A program made the position numbers and the translations under genes. Positions 1 to 6,200 of a stretch of DNA of 6,200 bases are shown here, in pieces (position 1 is the stretch's first letter; every line of letters begins with the position of its first letter). This DNA is from an uncultured Collinsella sp. Its GTDB lineage: Bacteria > Actinomycetota > Coriobacteriia > Coriobacteriales > Coriobacteriaceae. Below the pieces are notes generated by a model. That model worked only from the letters and a program-made list of their open reading frames with translations. It did no database searches and was not told the DNA's origin. The stretch is taken from assembly GCA_902491135.1 (NCBI GenBank), contig CABUGR010000069.1, positions 1 through 6,200 of the forward strand. Reading direction: 5' to 3'.

Positions 1-2
1 CG

Positions 3-119
3 TTGAGATTGAAAATCAACCCGGAAGACAGCAAATCAAAAAGCGGAGAGCGGATTAATAAGCTGGGAAAACGCGTTAGCAAGACCGTTGTGGGCAACAT
101 TTGGCATGATGTCGCTTAG
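3..119 (+). CDS. Possible C-terminal end of an unidentified upstream gene (partial, cut by left edge)
   Basis: One + strand frame is open from the first bases to a TAG at 117-119, giving about 38 residues of a hydrophilic, basic tail that ends GNIWHDVA. I do not recognise the protein. In favour of a real gene end, a Rho-independent terminator on the same strand follows about 55 bases later. Against it, the fragment is very short, and only about 55% of its codons end in G or C, well below the neighbouring genes. A second + frame is open from 2 to a TAA at 56-58 and cannot be excluded as the real ending. The minus strand is also open here from an ATG at 100-98 leftward, but no ribosome binding site precedes that ATG. 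If this is a gene, its composition suggests a different origin from mfd. Confidence 0.35.
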   Translation: MRLKINPEDSKSKSGERINKLGKRVSKTVVGNIWHDVA

Positions 120-174
120 GCTTTTGGTCACGGGGCCGTGCGGTACCATAAACATCAATGAATTTGACGAACGA

Positions 175-202
175 CCCGCCGAGCTTGCCTCGGCGGGCTT
201 TT
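175..202 (+). terminator. Rho-independent terminator upstream of mfd
   Basis: A perfect 9-bp GC-rich stem (CCCGCCGAG at 175-183 pairs with CTCGGCGGG at 189-197) has a 5-base loop and is followed by C and four T (198-202). The T-run is short but the stem is very stable. It most simply ends the transcript arriving from the left of the window. Its 3' end lies only 14 bases before the mfd Shine-Dalgarno sequence, so it could also act as a conditional terminator in an mfd leader. Confidence 0.85.
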
Positions 203-216
203 GGCGTTGCAATGCC

Positions 217-230
217 GGAGGAACAGCATG
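217..230 (+). promoter_or_regulatory. mfd ribosome binding site and start codon
   Basis: GGAGG at 217-221 lies six bases before the ATG at 228-230, an optimal spacing. This fixes the mfd start at 228. An in-frame TTG at 201 would extend the protein by nine residues, but it lies inside the terminator T-tract and has no ribosome binding site of its own. Confidence 0.9.
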
Positions 231-3200
231 CTCATTCACCGTATAGCCGCGCAGCTCTACACTGCCGAGGCGCTGCAGACCGTCGAGGCCGGGCTCGATT
301 CTGGCGAGGATGTGACGCTGGCCGTGTCTCAGTCGGGTCGAACGCTTATGGCCGCCGCCCAGTTTGCGCGCCGCCCGCGCCCTACGGTCTACATCGTGAG
401 TGGCGAGGATGCGGCCGATCGCGCCGCGCGCAGCTTGGCCGCCTATGTGGGCCTGGCGCACGTGTGTCGTTTTCCCGAGCGCAAGGACTATCCCTGGCGC
501 GAGCAGGCGCCCGACGACGCCGTGGTGGCCCAGCGCTGCGAGGCGCTCGGGCGTATCGTGCGCGGGGACAACTGCATCATGGTCGCCTCGGCCCGCGCAC
601 TGCTGCGCTGCGTGCCGCCGGTCGAGAGCCGCTACTGGGAGTCCACTACTTTTGCGGTGGGCGAGGAGATTCCCTTTGACGAGGTGCCGCAGCGACTGGT
701 GGGCATGGGCTATACCAATGCCGGCGCCGCCGACGCGCCCGGCCTGTTCCGTGTGCACGGCGACACCGTCGAGGTGTTTCCGGCGCAGGAAAAGGCGCCC
801 GTGCGTATTGAGTTCTTTGGCGACGAGATCGACCGCATCCGCCGCATGGTGAGTTCAACGGGCCAGACCATCGGCAACGAAGACAGCATCGAGATCTTCC
901 CCTGTCGCGAGCTCGCGCTTACCGACGAGGCCGTCCACAACATGCATGTGGCGCTCTACCGCGCCAGCCAGGACGACAGCAAGTTGGCGGCGCTGCTCGA
1001 GATGGTGGATGCACGCATTGTCACGCCCGAGCTCGACCGCTTTTTGCCGGTGATGTACGGCCAGACCGTGAGCCCGTTGTCGCACGTGAGCGGCAAGGCG
1101 CTCGTGGTGCTGTCCGAGCCGCGCTCGCTGTTCGACGATTGCCTGCGCGCCTACGAGGATATCGAGGCGCGTGCCGGCGAGGCGGGGGTCGACCGTCTGG
1201 ACGGCCTGTACGTGCGTGCCCAGCAACTCGACTTTGGTTCCCAGCAACGCCTGAACTATGTGAGCCTGATTCGCGCCGGCGGCGCGGTTACGGCCGAGCT
1301 CAAGATTGAGCAGCCTGCTATCGCAGGCTCGGACAACCGCTTTATGACGCGTATTCAGGAGGTCGTGGGCAAGCGCTACGCCTGCGTGTTTGCCATTCCC
1401 GACCGCGGGGCGCGCGAGTCGATGGAGCTCACCTTTGGCGACGAGAGCATTACCTTTGAGGAATCGCTGACCGCGGCGCCCGAAAATGTCGGCGCTATCG
1501 GCGACCGCGTTCGCGTGGCAGCGGCGGATTCCGCCGACCGTGCCGCACGCCAGGAGGCCCATGCTTCCATTCGCGAGCGTAAGGCCGACGCGCTCAACGC
1601 CCGCTCGCTCGAGGCGGGCGCCGCGCAGGCTGCCGCCGGCGCTGCCGTGCCCACCATCTCGCGCGGGCGCGTGACCTTTGTGGACGCTGCCCTGCCGCAG
1701 GGCGTGGTGGTGCCCGACGCCAATTTGGCCGTGTTCTCGATCGCCGACCTCAATGCCCGCATGGATGCCAACCGCGCGCGCAGCCGCCGCAAGGTTGACA
1801 TTACGCAGATCACCTTCCCGTTTAAGCCGGGCGATTACGTGGTGCACGCTACCCACGGCATCGCGCTCTTTAGCGAGATCGCGCGCCAGGAAGTGGGCGG
1901 CAAGGAGCGCGACTACTTTTTGCTGGAATATGCCGACGGCGACAAGCTCTACGTGCCGCTCGAGCAGGTCGACCGCATCACACGCTATGTTGGCCCCGAC
2001 GGCGACAAGCCGCGCCTGACCAGGCTCAACACTGCCGACTGGACGCGTGCCACCAATAAGGCGCGCAAGAATGCCAAAAAGCTGGCGTTTGACCTGGTCG
2101 ACCTGTATACGCGCCGCTCGTCGATCGCAGGCATCGCCTGCCCGCCCGATACGCCCGAGCAGATCGAGATGGAGGAGAGCTTCCCCTACGACGAGACGCG
2201 CGACCAGCTGGAGGCTATCGCCGACATCAAGGCCGACATGGAGGCGCCCAAGCCCATGGACCGCCTGCTGTGCGGCGACGTGGGTTTCGGCAAGACCGAG
2301 GTTGCCCTGCGCGCGGCGTTTAAGTGCGTGGACTCCGGCCGCCAAGTCATGGTGCTCTGCCCCACGACCATTCTGGCCCAGCAGCACTACGAGACGTTTT
2401 TTGAGCGCTTTGCCCCGTTTGGCCTCGAGGTCGAAGTGCTCAGCCGCTTCCGCACCCCGGCGCAGCAGAAGCGTGCGCTTAAGGCGTTTGCCGAGGGCAC
2501 GATTGATGTGCTCATCGGCACGCACCGCTTGCTTTCGGCCGATGTGAACCCCAAGAACCTGGGCATGGTGATCATCGACGAGGAGCAGCGCTTTGGCGTT
2601 CAGCACAAGGAGCAGCTCAAGAACCTGCGCGAGCAGATTGACGTGCTCACGCTTTCGGCAACGCCGATTCCGCGAACCATGCAGATGGCCACGAGCGGCG
2701 TGCGCGACATGAGCCTGATCACCACACCGCCGACCGGGCGTCGTCCCGTGATCGTGCACGTGGGGGAGTACGACCCCGACGTGGTGAGTGCGGCGATTCG
2801 CCTGGAGGTGGGCCGCGGCGGTCAGGTGTATTACGTGTCCAACCGCGTCAAGACTATCGACGACGCCGTGGCGCGCGTGCACGAGGCCGCGCCCGAGGCG
2901 CGCGTGGGTGTGGCACACGGCAAGATGAGCCCGCGCGAGGTCGAGGACGTGATGATCGAGTTCGCGACCAAAAAGATCGACGTGCTCATCGCCACGACCA
3001 TCGTGGAGAGCGGCATCGACAACTCGACCGCCAACACACTGATCATCGAGGACTCGCAGCGCCTAGGTCTGGCGCAGCTCTACCAGCTCAAGGGCCGTGT
3101 GGGCCGCTCTGCCACGCAGGCCTATGCGTACTTTATGTTCCCGGGCGAGCTGCCGCTTACCGAGGAGGCTACGGCACGCCTGACCGCACTTTCCGAGTTT

Positions 3201-3860
3201 CAGGACCTGGGCAGCGGCATGCGCATCGCCATGCGTGACCTGGAGATCCGTGGTGCCGGCTCGCTCATGGGCGCCGAGCAGCACGGCAACCTGTCGAGTG
3301 TGGGCTTTGACCTGTTTACGCAGATGCTGGGGCAGGCCGTGGCCGAGGCGCGCGGCGACGACGATGCCGGCGTGGAGGCGGCGAGCGTGGGCATTAACCT
3401 GCCGGCCGACTACTTCTTGTCCGAGGAGTACATGCCGGCGGTGGACCAGCGCGTGCTCGTGTACCGCAAGCTCGCTGCGGCTGAGGACCTGGAGAGTATC
3501 GACGAGGTGCAGGAGGAGACCGAGGCCGCGCATGGCGAACTGCCGTTGGCGGGACTCAACCTGTTCAACCGCGCGCGCATCCGTATTCGCGGCGAGCGCC
3601 TGGGGCTCGAGAGCGTCACGCTCAGTGGTGGACGCATTACCTTCCTGGGGGTTGACGTTCCCAAGAAGGTGGCCTTTGAGTTCAAGAATCGCTATGGCGC
3701 GGTGAACTTCCCCAAGAGCCGCAAGCTATCGGTGCCCTACAAGGCGGGCGCCGGCGCGGGCAGCGGCCTGGGTCGCGGTCTCGACGCCAACGACGGCACC
3801 GGCCCCGTGGCGGCCGCGCTCATGCTGCTGCAACAGCTGGGTGCCAGCGACGACGACTAA
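228..3860 (+). CDS. mfd: Transcription-repair coupling factor Mfd (ATP-dependent translocase)
   Basis: Mfd recognises RNA polymerase stalled at a DNA lesion, pushes it off by ATP-driven translocation and recruits UvrA for nucleotide excision repair. The 1210-residue protein is complete. In order it has: the UvrB-like N-terminal module (about 1-230, with GDTVEVFP and RIEFFGDEID); the CarD-like RNA-polymerase-interacting domain (about 532-590, with PGDYVVHATHGI); Walker A GDVGFGKT (683-690, Lys689); the Walker B box DEEQRFGV (784-791); motif III LSATPIPRTM (809-818); HGKM (897-900); motif VI QLKGRVGRS (953-961); the TRG translocation motif (about 985-1015); and the C-terminal regulatory domain (from about 1050). 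The usual length is about 1150 residues. The extra length is mainly an Ala-rich segment (about 420-476) and a Gly-rich C-terminal linker (about 1172-1184). It is probably the first gene of a unit with the two genes downstream. Confidence 0.97.
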   Translation: MLIHRIAAQLYTAEALQTVEAGLDSGEDVTLAVSQSGRTLMAAAQFARRPRPTVYIVSGEDAADRAARSLAAYVGLAHVCRFPERKDYPWREQAPDDAVVAQRCEALGRIVRGDNCIMVASARALLRCVPPVESRYWESTTFAVGEEIPFDEVPQRLVGMGYTNAGAADAPGLFRVHGDTVEVFPAQEKAPVRIEFFGDEIDRIRRMVSSTGQTIGNEDSIEIFPCRELALTDEAVHNMHVALYRASQDDSKLAALLEMVDARIVTPELDRFLPVMYGQTVSPLSHVSGKALVVLSEPRSLFDDCLRAYEDIEARAGEAGVDRLDGLYVRAQQLDFGSQQRLNYVSLIRAGGAVTAELKIEQPAIAGSDNRFMTRIQEVVGKRYACVFAIPDRGARESMELTFGDESITFEESLTAAPENVGAIGDRVRVAAADSADRAARQEAHASIRERKADALNARSLEAGAAQAAAGAAVPTISRGRVTFVDAALPQGVVVPDANLAVFSIADLNARMDANRARSRRKVDITQITFPFKPGDYVVHATHGIALFSEIARQEVGGKERDYFLLEYADGDKLYVPLEQVDRITRYVGPDGDKPRLTRLNTADWTRATNKARKNAKKLAFDLVDLYTRRSSIAGIACPPDTPEQIEMEESFPYDETRDQLEAIADIKADMEAPKPMDRLLCGDVGFGKTEVALRAAFKCVDSGRQVMVLCPTTILAQQHYETFFERFAPFGLEVEVLSRFRTPAQQKRALKAFAEGTIDVLIGTHRLLSADVNPKNLGMVIIDEEQRFGVQHKEQLKNLREQIDVLTLSATPIPRTMQMATSGVRDMSLITTPPTGRRPVIVHVGEYDPDVVSAAIRLEVGRGGQVYYVSNRVKTIDDAVARVHEAAPEARVGVAHGKMSPREVEDVMIEFATKKIDVLIATTIVESGIDNSTANTLIIEDSQRLGLAQLYQLKGRVGRSATQAYAYFMFPGELPLTEEATARLTALSEFQDLGSGMRIAMRDLEIRGAGSLMGAEQHGNLSSVGFDLFTQMLGQAVAEARGDDDAGVEAASVGINLPADYFLSEEYMPAVDQRVLVYRKLAAAEDLESIDEVQEETEAAHGELPLAGLNLFNRARIRIRGERLGLESVTLSGGRITFLGVDVPKKVAFEFKNRYGAVNFPKSRKLSVPYKAGAGAGSGLGRGLDANDGTGPVAAALMLLQQLGASDDD

Positions 3861-3916
3861 CGGGTCGACGCTGCAAACGCCCCATTTGGGCAATCTGGCT
3901 CCATCGAAAGGAAAGC

Positions 3917-4780
3917 ATGTTCGGATACATCTATAAGAAAGATGTCGCCATTATCGCGGTTGTCCTGTGTCTTTGTCTGGGCGTGGGCAGCTTCTTCGAT
4001 TATCAGATCTCGAGCGCGCTGTTCAATATCGGCAGCATGTACGGTCGCTTTATCGAGGCGGCCGGCGAGCTGCCGTTTGAGCTGACGGCGAGCATCGCGG
4101 GCGTTATGCTCGTGCGCGCGGTGCGTCCCGACTCCAGGGGGAGCAAATGGCTCGCCGTGCTCGGCATCCTCATCGACGTGGGCCTGCTCGGCTACGAGAT
4201 CGTTTCGTCCCTGAGGGTTGGCGGCAAACTCATCGCGGCTCAGTTGGTGCTGACGTTTGTGCTGGTCATCGCCGCCAATCTTATCGTCTATCGTCTCACG
4301 CGCACGACCGAGCCCGACGAGCTCACGCGCTGGGCGTTGATGGTGCTTGTCGTGTGGGTCGCTCAGGCCATCATCCTCAACGTGATTGTCAAGCCGCTGT
4401 GGTCGCGCCCACGCATGCGCGTGATCGAGGTGACGCAGGGACTCGAGTTTCAGCCGTGGTGGGTGATCGGCAACCCTGACAAGTGGGCCTATATTGCCGC
4501 CGGTGTAGTCAAGGACGGCTTTAAGTCGTTTGCGAGCGGACACACGGCGCATGCGGCGATTGGCCTTATGCTCGCCGGGCTTCCCGCGGCAGCCTTTAAG
4601 GAAAAATCTTCGCGTCGCCGCGTGATCTTTTGGGCGGCGGCTGTGGTCGCGGCGCTCGTCGCGCTTGGCCGCATCGTGATCGGTGCACACTTTTTGAGCG
4701 ACGTGAGCTGCGGTTTTGCCCTGGTACTGGCGCTTGAGTGCCTTGCCGCGCGCATTGCCTATCCCAACGGCGTACAATAG
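3917..4780 (+). CDS. PAP2-family membrane phosphatase
   Basis: This is a 287-residue integral membrane protein of the PAP2 (phosphatidic acid phosphatase type 2) superfamily, whose members remove phosphate from lipid phosphates such as phosphatidic acid or undecaprenyl pyrophosphate. Hydrophobic stretches fit several membrane helices (about 10-27, 51-68, 79-96, 105-127, 139-158, 211-228, 235-250 and 265-282). All three catalytic motifs are visible: motif 1 with Lys159, Arg164 and Arg166 (KPLWSRPR); motif 2 SGH at 207-209; and motif 3 with Arg252, His258 and Asp262 (R-x5-H-x3-D). His209 and His258 are the expected nucleophile and its activator. In motif 1 the usual second Pro is Met167. Start: AAAGGA at 3907-3912 lies four bases before the ATG. 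The gene follows mfd by 56 bases with no convincing terminator between them. The substrate cannot be told from sequence; undecaprenyl pyrophosphate recycling is one possibility. Confidence 0.9.
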   Translation: MFGYIYKKDVAIIAVVLCLCLGVGSFFDYQISSALFNIGSMYGRFIEAAGELPFELTASIAGVMLVRAVRPDSRGSKWLAVLGILIDVGLLGYEIVSSLRVGGKLIAAQLVLTFVLVIAANLIVYRLTRTTEPDELTRWALMVLVVWVAQAIILNVIVKPLWSRPRMRVIEVTQGLEFQPWWVIGNPDKWAYIAAGVVKDGFKSFASGHTAHAAIGLMLAGLPAAAFKEKSSRRRVIFWAAAVVAALVALGRIVIGAHFLSDVSCGFALVLALECLAARIAYPNGVQ

Positions 4781-4825
4781 CTCCGTTTGAATCATCTGGC
4801 CGATACCCGGTAAGAGAGGATTGCC

Positions 4826-5851
4826 ATGCTCGCGTTCAACAACGACTATTCCCACGGCGCACACCCAGCGGTGCTGCAGGCGCTCGTCGATACCAACATG
4901 GAGCCGCAGCCCGGCTACGGTACCGATGCGCATACCGAGCGTGCCAAGCAACTTATTCGCGAGGCCTGCCAGGCCCCCGATGCCGACGTGTTTTTTCTGG
5001 TGGGCGGCACGCAGGCCAACGCGACGGTGATCGACATGCTGCTCGCGCCGTACGAGGGCGTCGTTGCTGCCGAGACTGGCCACGTCGCCTGCCACGAGGC
5101 GGGCGCCATCGAGTTTGGCGGCCACAAGGTACTCACCATCCCCGGCTACGAGGGCAAGATGCACGCCGAGGACCTCGAGAACTATATCCAGGTGTTCTAC
5201 GAAAACGAGAGCTACGAGCACACGGTGTTCCCGGGCGCCGTGTACGTGAGTCTATCGACCGAGTACGGCACGCTGTACTCCAAGGCCGAGCTCGCGGCGA
5301 TTCATGCGGTATGCCAGAAGCGCGAGATTCCGCTGTTTGTGGACGGTGCTCGCCTGGCCTATGCGCTGGCGGCCGATGAGTGCGACATTACCCTGCCCGA
5401 GCTGGCGCAGCTGTGCGACGTGTTCTACATCGGCGGCACCAAGTGCGGCGCGCTCTGCGGCGAGGCTGTGGTGTTCTGCGGCATGCACGCTCCGGCACAT
5501 CCCATTCCGCGCATTAAGCAGCACGGCGCGCTGTTGGCCAAGGGCCGCCTGATGGGCGTGCAGTTTGAGGCACTCTTTACCGATGGCTTGTATTTTGAGA
5601 TTGGTCGACAGGCGATCGAGACGGCCCAGACGCTACGTCGTGTGCTGCACGAGCGCGGTTACCAGTTCTTTTTGGAGACGCCCACGAACCAGCAGTTTGT
5701 GATTCTGCCCAACGAGGATATGGCCCGCATTCGCGAGCATGCCTCGATCGAGTACTGGGAAAAGTACGACGATACTCACACGGTGGTGCGCTTTTGCACC
5801 AGCTGGGCCACGACGCAGGAGGACATCGACGCGTTGGCGGCTGTCCTGTAG
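4826..5851 (+). CDS. Low-specificity L-threonine aldolase-like PLP enzyme (beta-eliminating lyase family)
   Basis: This is a 341-residue, full-length fold-type I PLP enzyme of the threonine aldolase / beta-eliminating lyase family. Such enzymes typically split L-threonine or L-allo-threonine into glycine and acetaldehyde in the cytosol. Visible active-site features are: GGTQ at 60-63 for phosphate binding; His86 in GHVACHEAGA, matching the histidine that stacks on PLP in the E. coli enzyme; Asp173 and Arg176 in FVDGARL; the Schiff-base Lys206 in GGTKCG; and Arg322 in VVRFCTSW, placed to bind the substrate carboxylate. The N-terminus (FNNDYSHGAHPAVLQAL) is typical of the family. Start: AGGA at 4817-4820 lies five bases before the ATG. 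The gap from the phosphatase gene is 45 bases, so the two are likely co-transcribed, and a strong terminator follows. Family assignment is firm. Threonine as the true substrate is inferred, since related members act on other beta-hydroxy or beta-substituted amino acids. Confidence 0.92.
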   Translation: MLAFNNDYSHGAHPAVLQALVDTNMEPQPGYGTDAHTERAKQLIREACQAPDADVFFLVGGTQANATVIDMLLAPYEGVVAAETGHVACHEAGAIEFGGHKVLTIPGYEGKMHAEDLENYIQVFYENESYEHTVFPGAVYVSLSTEYGTLYSKAELAAIHAVCQKREIPLFVDGARLAYALAADECDITLPELAQLCDVFYIGGTKCGALCGEAVVFCGMHAPAHPIPRIKQHGALLAKGRLMGVQFEALFTDGLYFEIGRQAIETAQTLRRVLHERGYQFFLETPTNQQFVILPNEDMARIREHASIEYWEKYDDTHTVVRFCTSWATTQEDIDALAAVL

Positions 5852-5869
5852 CCTGATGTAATGACGAGG

Positions 5870-5912
5870 GGCCGCCTTGCGCTGGGTTTGGCGCAAGGTG
5901 GCCTTTGTTTTT
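5870..5912 (+). terminator. Strong Rho-independent terminator after the aldolase gene
   Basis: A 13-bp stem (5870-5882 with 5891-5903, one G-U wobble) has an 8-base loop and is followed by TTTGTTTTT at 5904-5912. It begins 18 bases after the aldolase stop codon and has a T-tract only on the + strand, so it ends the mfd-phosphatase-aldolase transcript. The T-tract ends just 16 bases before the next start codon. Confidence 0.95.
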
Positions 5913-5928
5913 GAGGGGGAAGGGTTGT

Positions 5929-6200
5929 ATGACCGAGATGTCCGATCCGACGATTCGTCTGGCGACGCCCGATGATGCGCCGGCGTTGCTTGCCATCTAT
6001 GAGCCGTATGTGCGCCAGACGGCGATTACCTGCGAATACGAGGTGCCGAGCGTTGAGGAGTTCGCCGGGCGCATCGAGCGCACGCTCAAGCGCTATCCGT
6101 ATCTGGTGATGGAACTGGACGGGCGTCCGGTAGGCTATGCCTATGTGAGTCCGCTCAACAGCCGCGAGGCATACGACTGGTCGGTCGAGACATCGATCTA
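5929..6200 (+). CDS. GNAT acetyltransferase, phosphinothricin / L-amino-acid N-acetyltransferase type (partial, cut by right edge)
   Basis: The first 90 residues of a GNAT-fold N-acetyltransferase are visible. These enzymes move the acetyl group of acetyl-CoA onto an amine. The N-terminal pattern (IRLATPDDAPALLAIY at 9-24, then TAITCEYEVPS at 31-41, YPYLV at 56-60, GRPVGYAYVSP at 65-75 and YDWSVETS at 82-89) is typical of the subgroup annotated as phosphinothricin acetyltransferase or MnaT-like L-amino acid N-acyltransferase. In bacteria that do not make phosphinothricin, such proteins are usually thought to acetylate methionine sulfoximine, methionine sulfone or similar amino acids. The acetyl-CoA pyrophosphate-binding motif would lie beyond the window. 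Start: AGGG at 5921-5924 lies four bases before ATG 5929. A second in-frame ATG at 5938 is possible. The gene sits directly behind a strong terminator. Confidence 0.9.
   Translation, partial: MTEMSDPTIRLATPDDAPALLAIYEPYVRQTAITCEYEVPSVEEFAGRIERTLKRYPYLVMELDGRPVGYAYVSPLNSREAYDWSVETSI

Noticed and set aside
1..100. Minus-strand gene start at the ATG at 100-98 running off the left edge
   Set aside because: No Shine-Dalgarno sequence precedes it on the minus strand, and the following + strand terminator fits a + strand gene end better.
164..192. TTGACG at 164-169 as a -35 element for mfd
   Set aside because: No -10-like hexamer lies 16-18 bases downstream; that region is the GC-rich terminator stem.
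201..227. Nine-residue N-terminal extension of Mfd from a TTG at 201
   Set aside because: The TTG overlaps the terminator T-tract and has no ribosome binding site, whereas ATG 228 has an ideally spaced GGAGG.
855..2918. A 687-residue open frame on the minus strand inside mfd
   Set aside because: It lies wholly opposite intact mfd coding sequence, has no ribosome binding site or family motif, and has the His/Ala/Arg/Leu-rich composition expected when GC-biased codons are read in antisense.
3879..3891. Small hairpin between mfd and the phosphatase gene (GCCC / GGGC with a 5-base loop)
   Set aside because: It has only four base pairs and no T-tract follows, so it is too weak to call a terminator.
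3857..5221. A 454-residue open frame on the minus strand spanning the phosphatase gene and part of the aldolase gene
   Set aside because: It crosses two well-supported genes in antisense and shows no recognisable domain. Long antisense frames are common in DNA with this codon bias.

Overview
This is a GC-rich window with every recognisable gene on the + strand. The proteins use GC-ending codons heavily, and their wording (actinobacterial Mfd, PAP2 phosphatase, threonine-aldolase-like enzyme) resembles gut Coriobacteriia such as Collinsella or Olsenella. That placement is inference from composition and remembered family members, not from a search.

Layout: positions 1-119 may hold the very end of an unidentified upstream gene of lower GC. 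They are followed by a short intergenic stretch with a clear Rho-independent terminator at 175-202. mfd (228-3860) then encodes the complete transcription-repair coupling factor, 1210 residues, with all helicase and translocase motifs intact. After a 56-base gap comes a complete membrane phosphatase of the PAP2 family (3917-4780). After a further 45 bases comes a complete PLP-dependent L-threonine-aldolase-type lyase (4826-5851). A strong terminator at 5870-5912 closes this group. Just beyond it starts a GNAT acetyltransferase of the phosphinothricin/L-amino-acid N-acetyltransferase type, cut by the window's right edge (5929-6200).

mfd, the phosphatase and the aldolase share a strand, have short gaps with good ribosome binding sites and show no convincing terminator between them, so they are probably co-transcribed. 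Their functions (DNA repair, lipid or undecaprenyl phosphate metabolism, amino-acid metabolism) do not form an obvious pathway, so the grouping looks like ordinary chromosomal housekeeping order.

I see no mobile element, CRISPR array, RNA gene or defence system, and nothing that amounts to a new biological system. The most notable features are modest. Both terminators sit so close to the next start codon that no promoter fits in between. Mfd has an Ala-rich segment that appears inserted ahead of its RNA-polymerase-binding domain. The PAP2 protein has a variant first motif.
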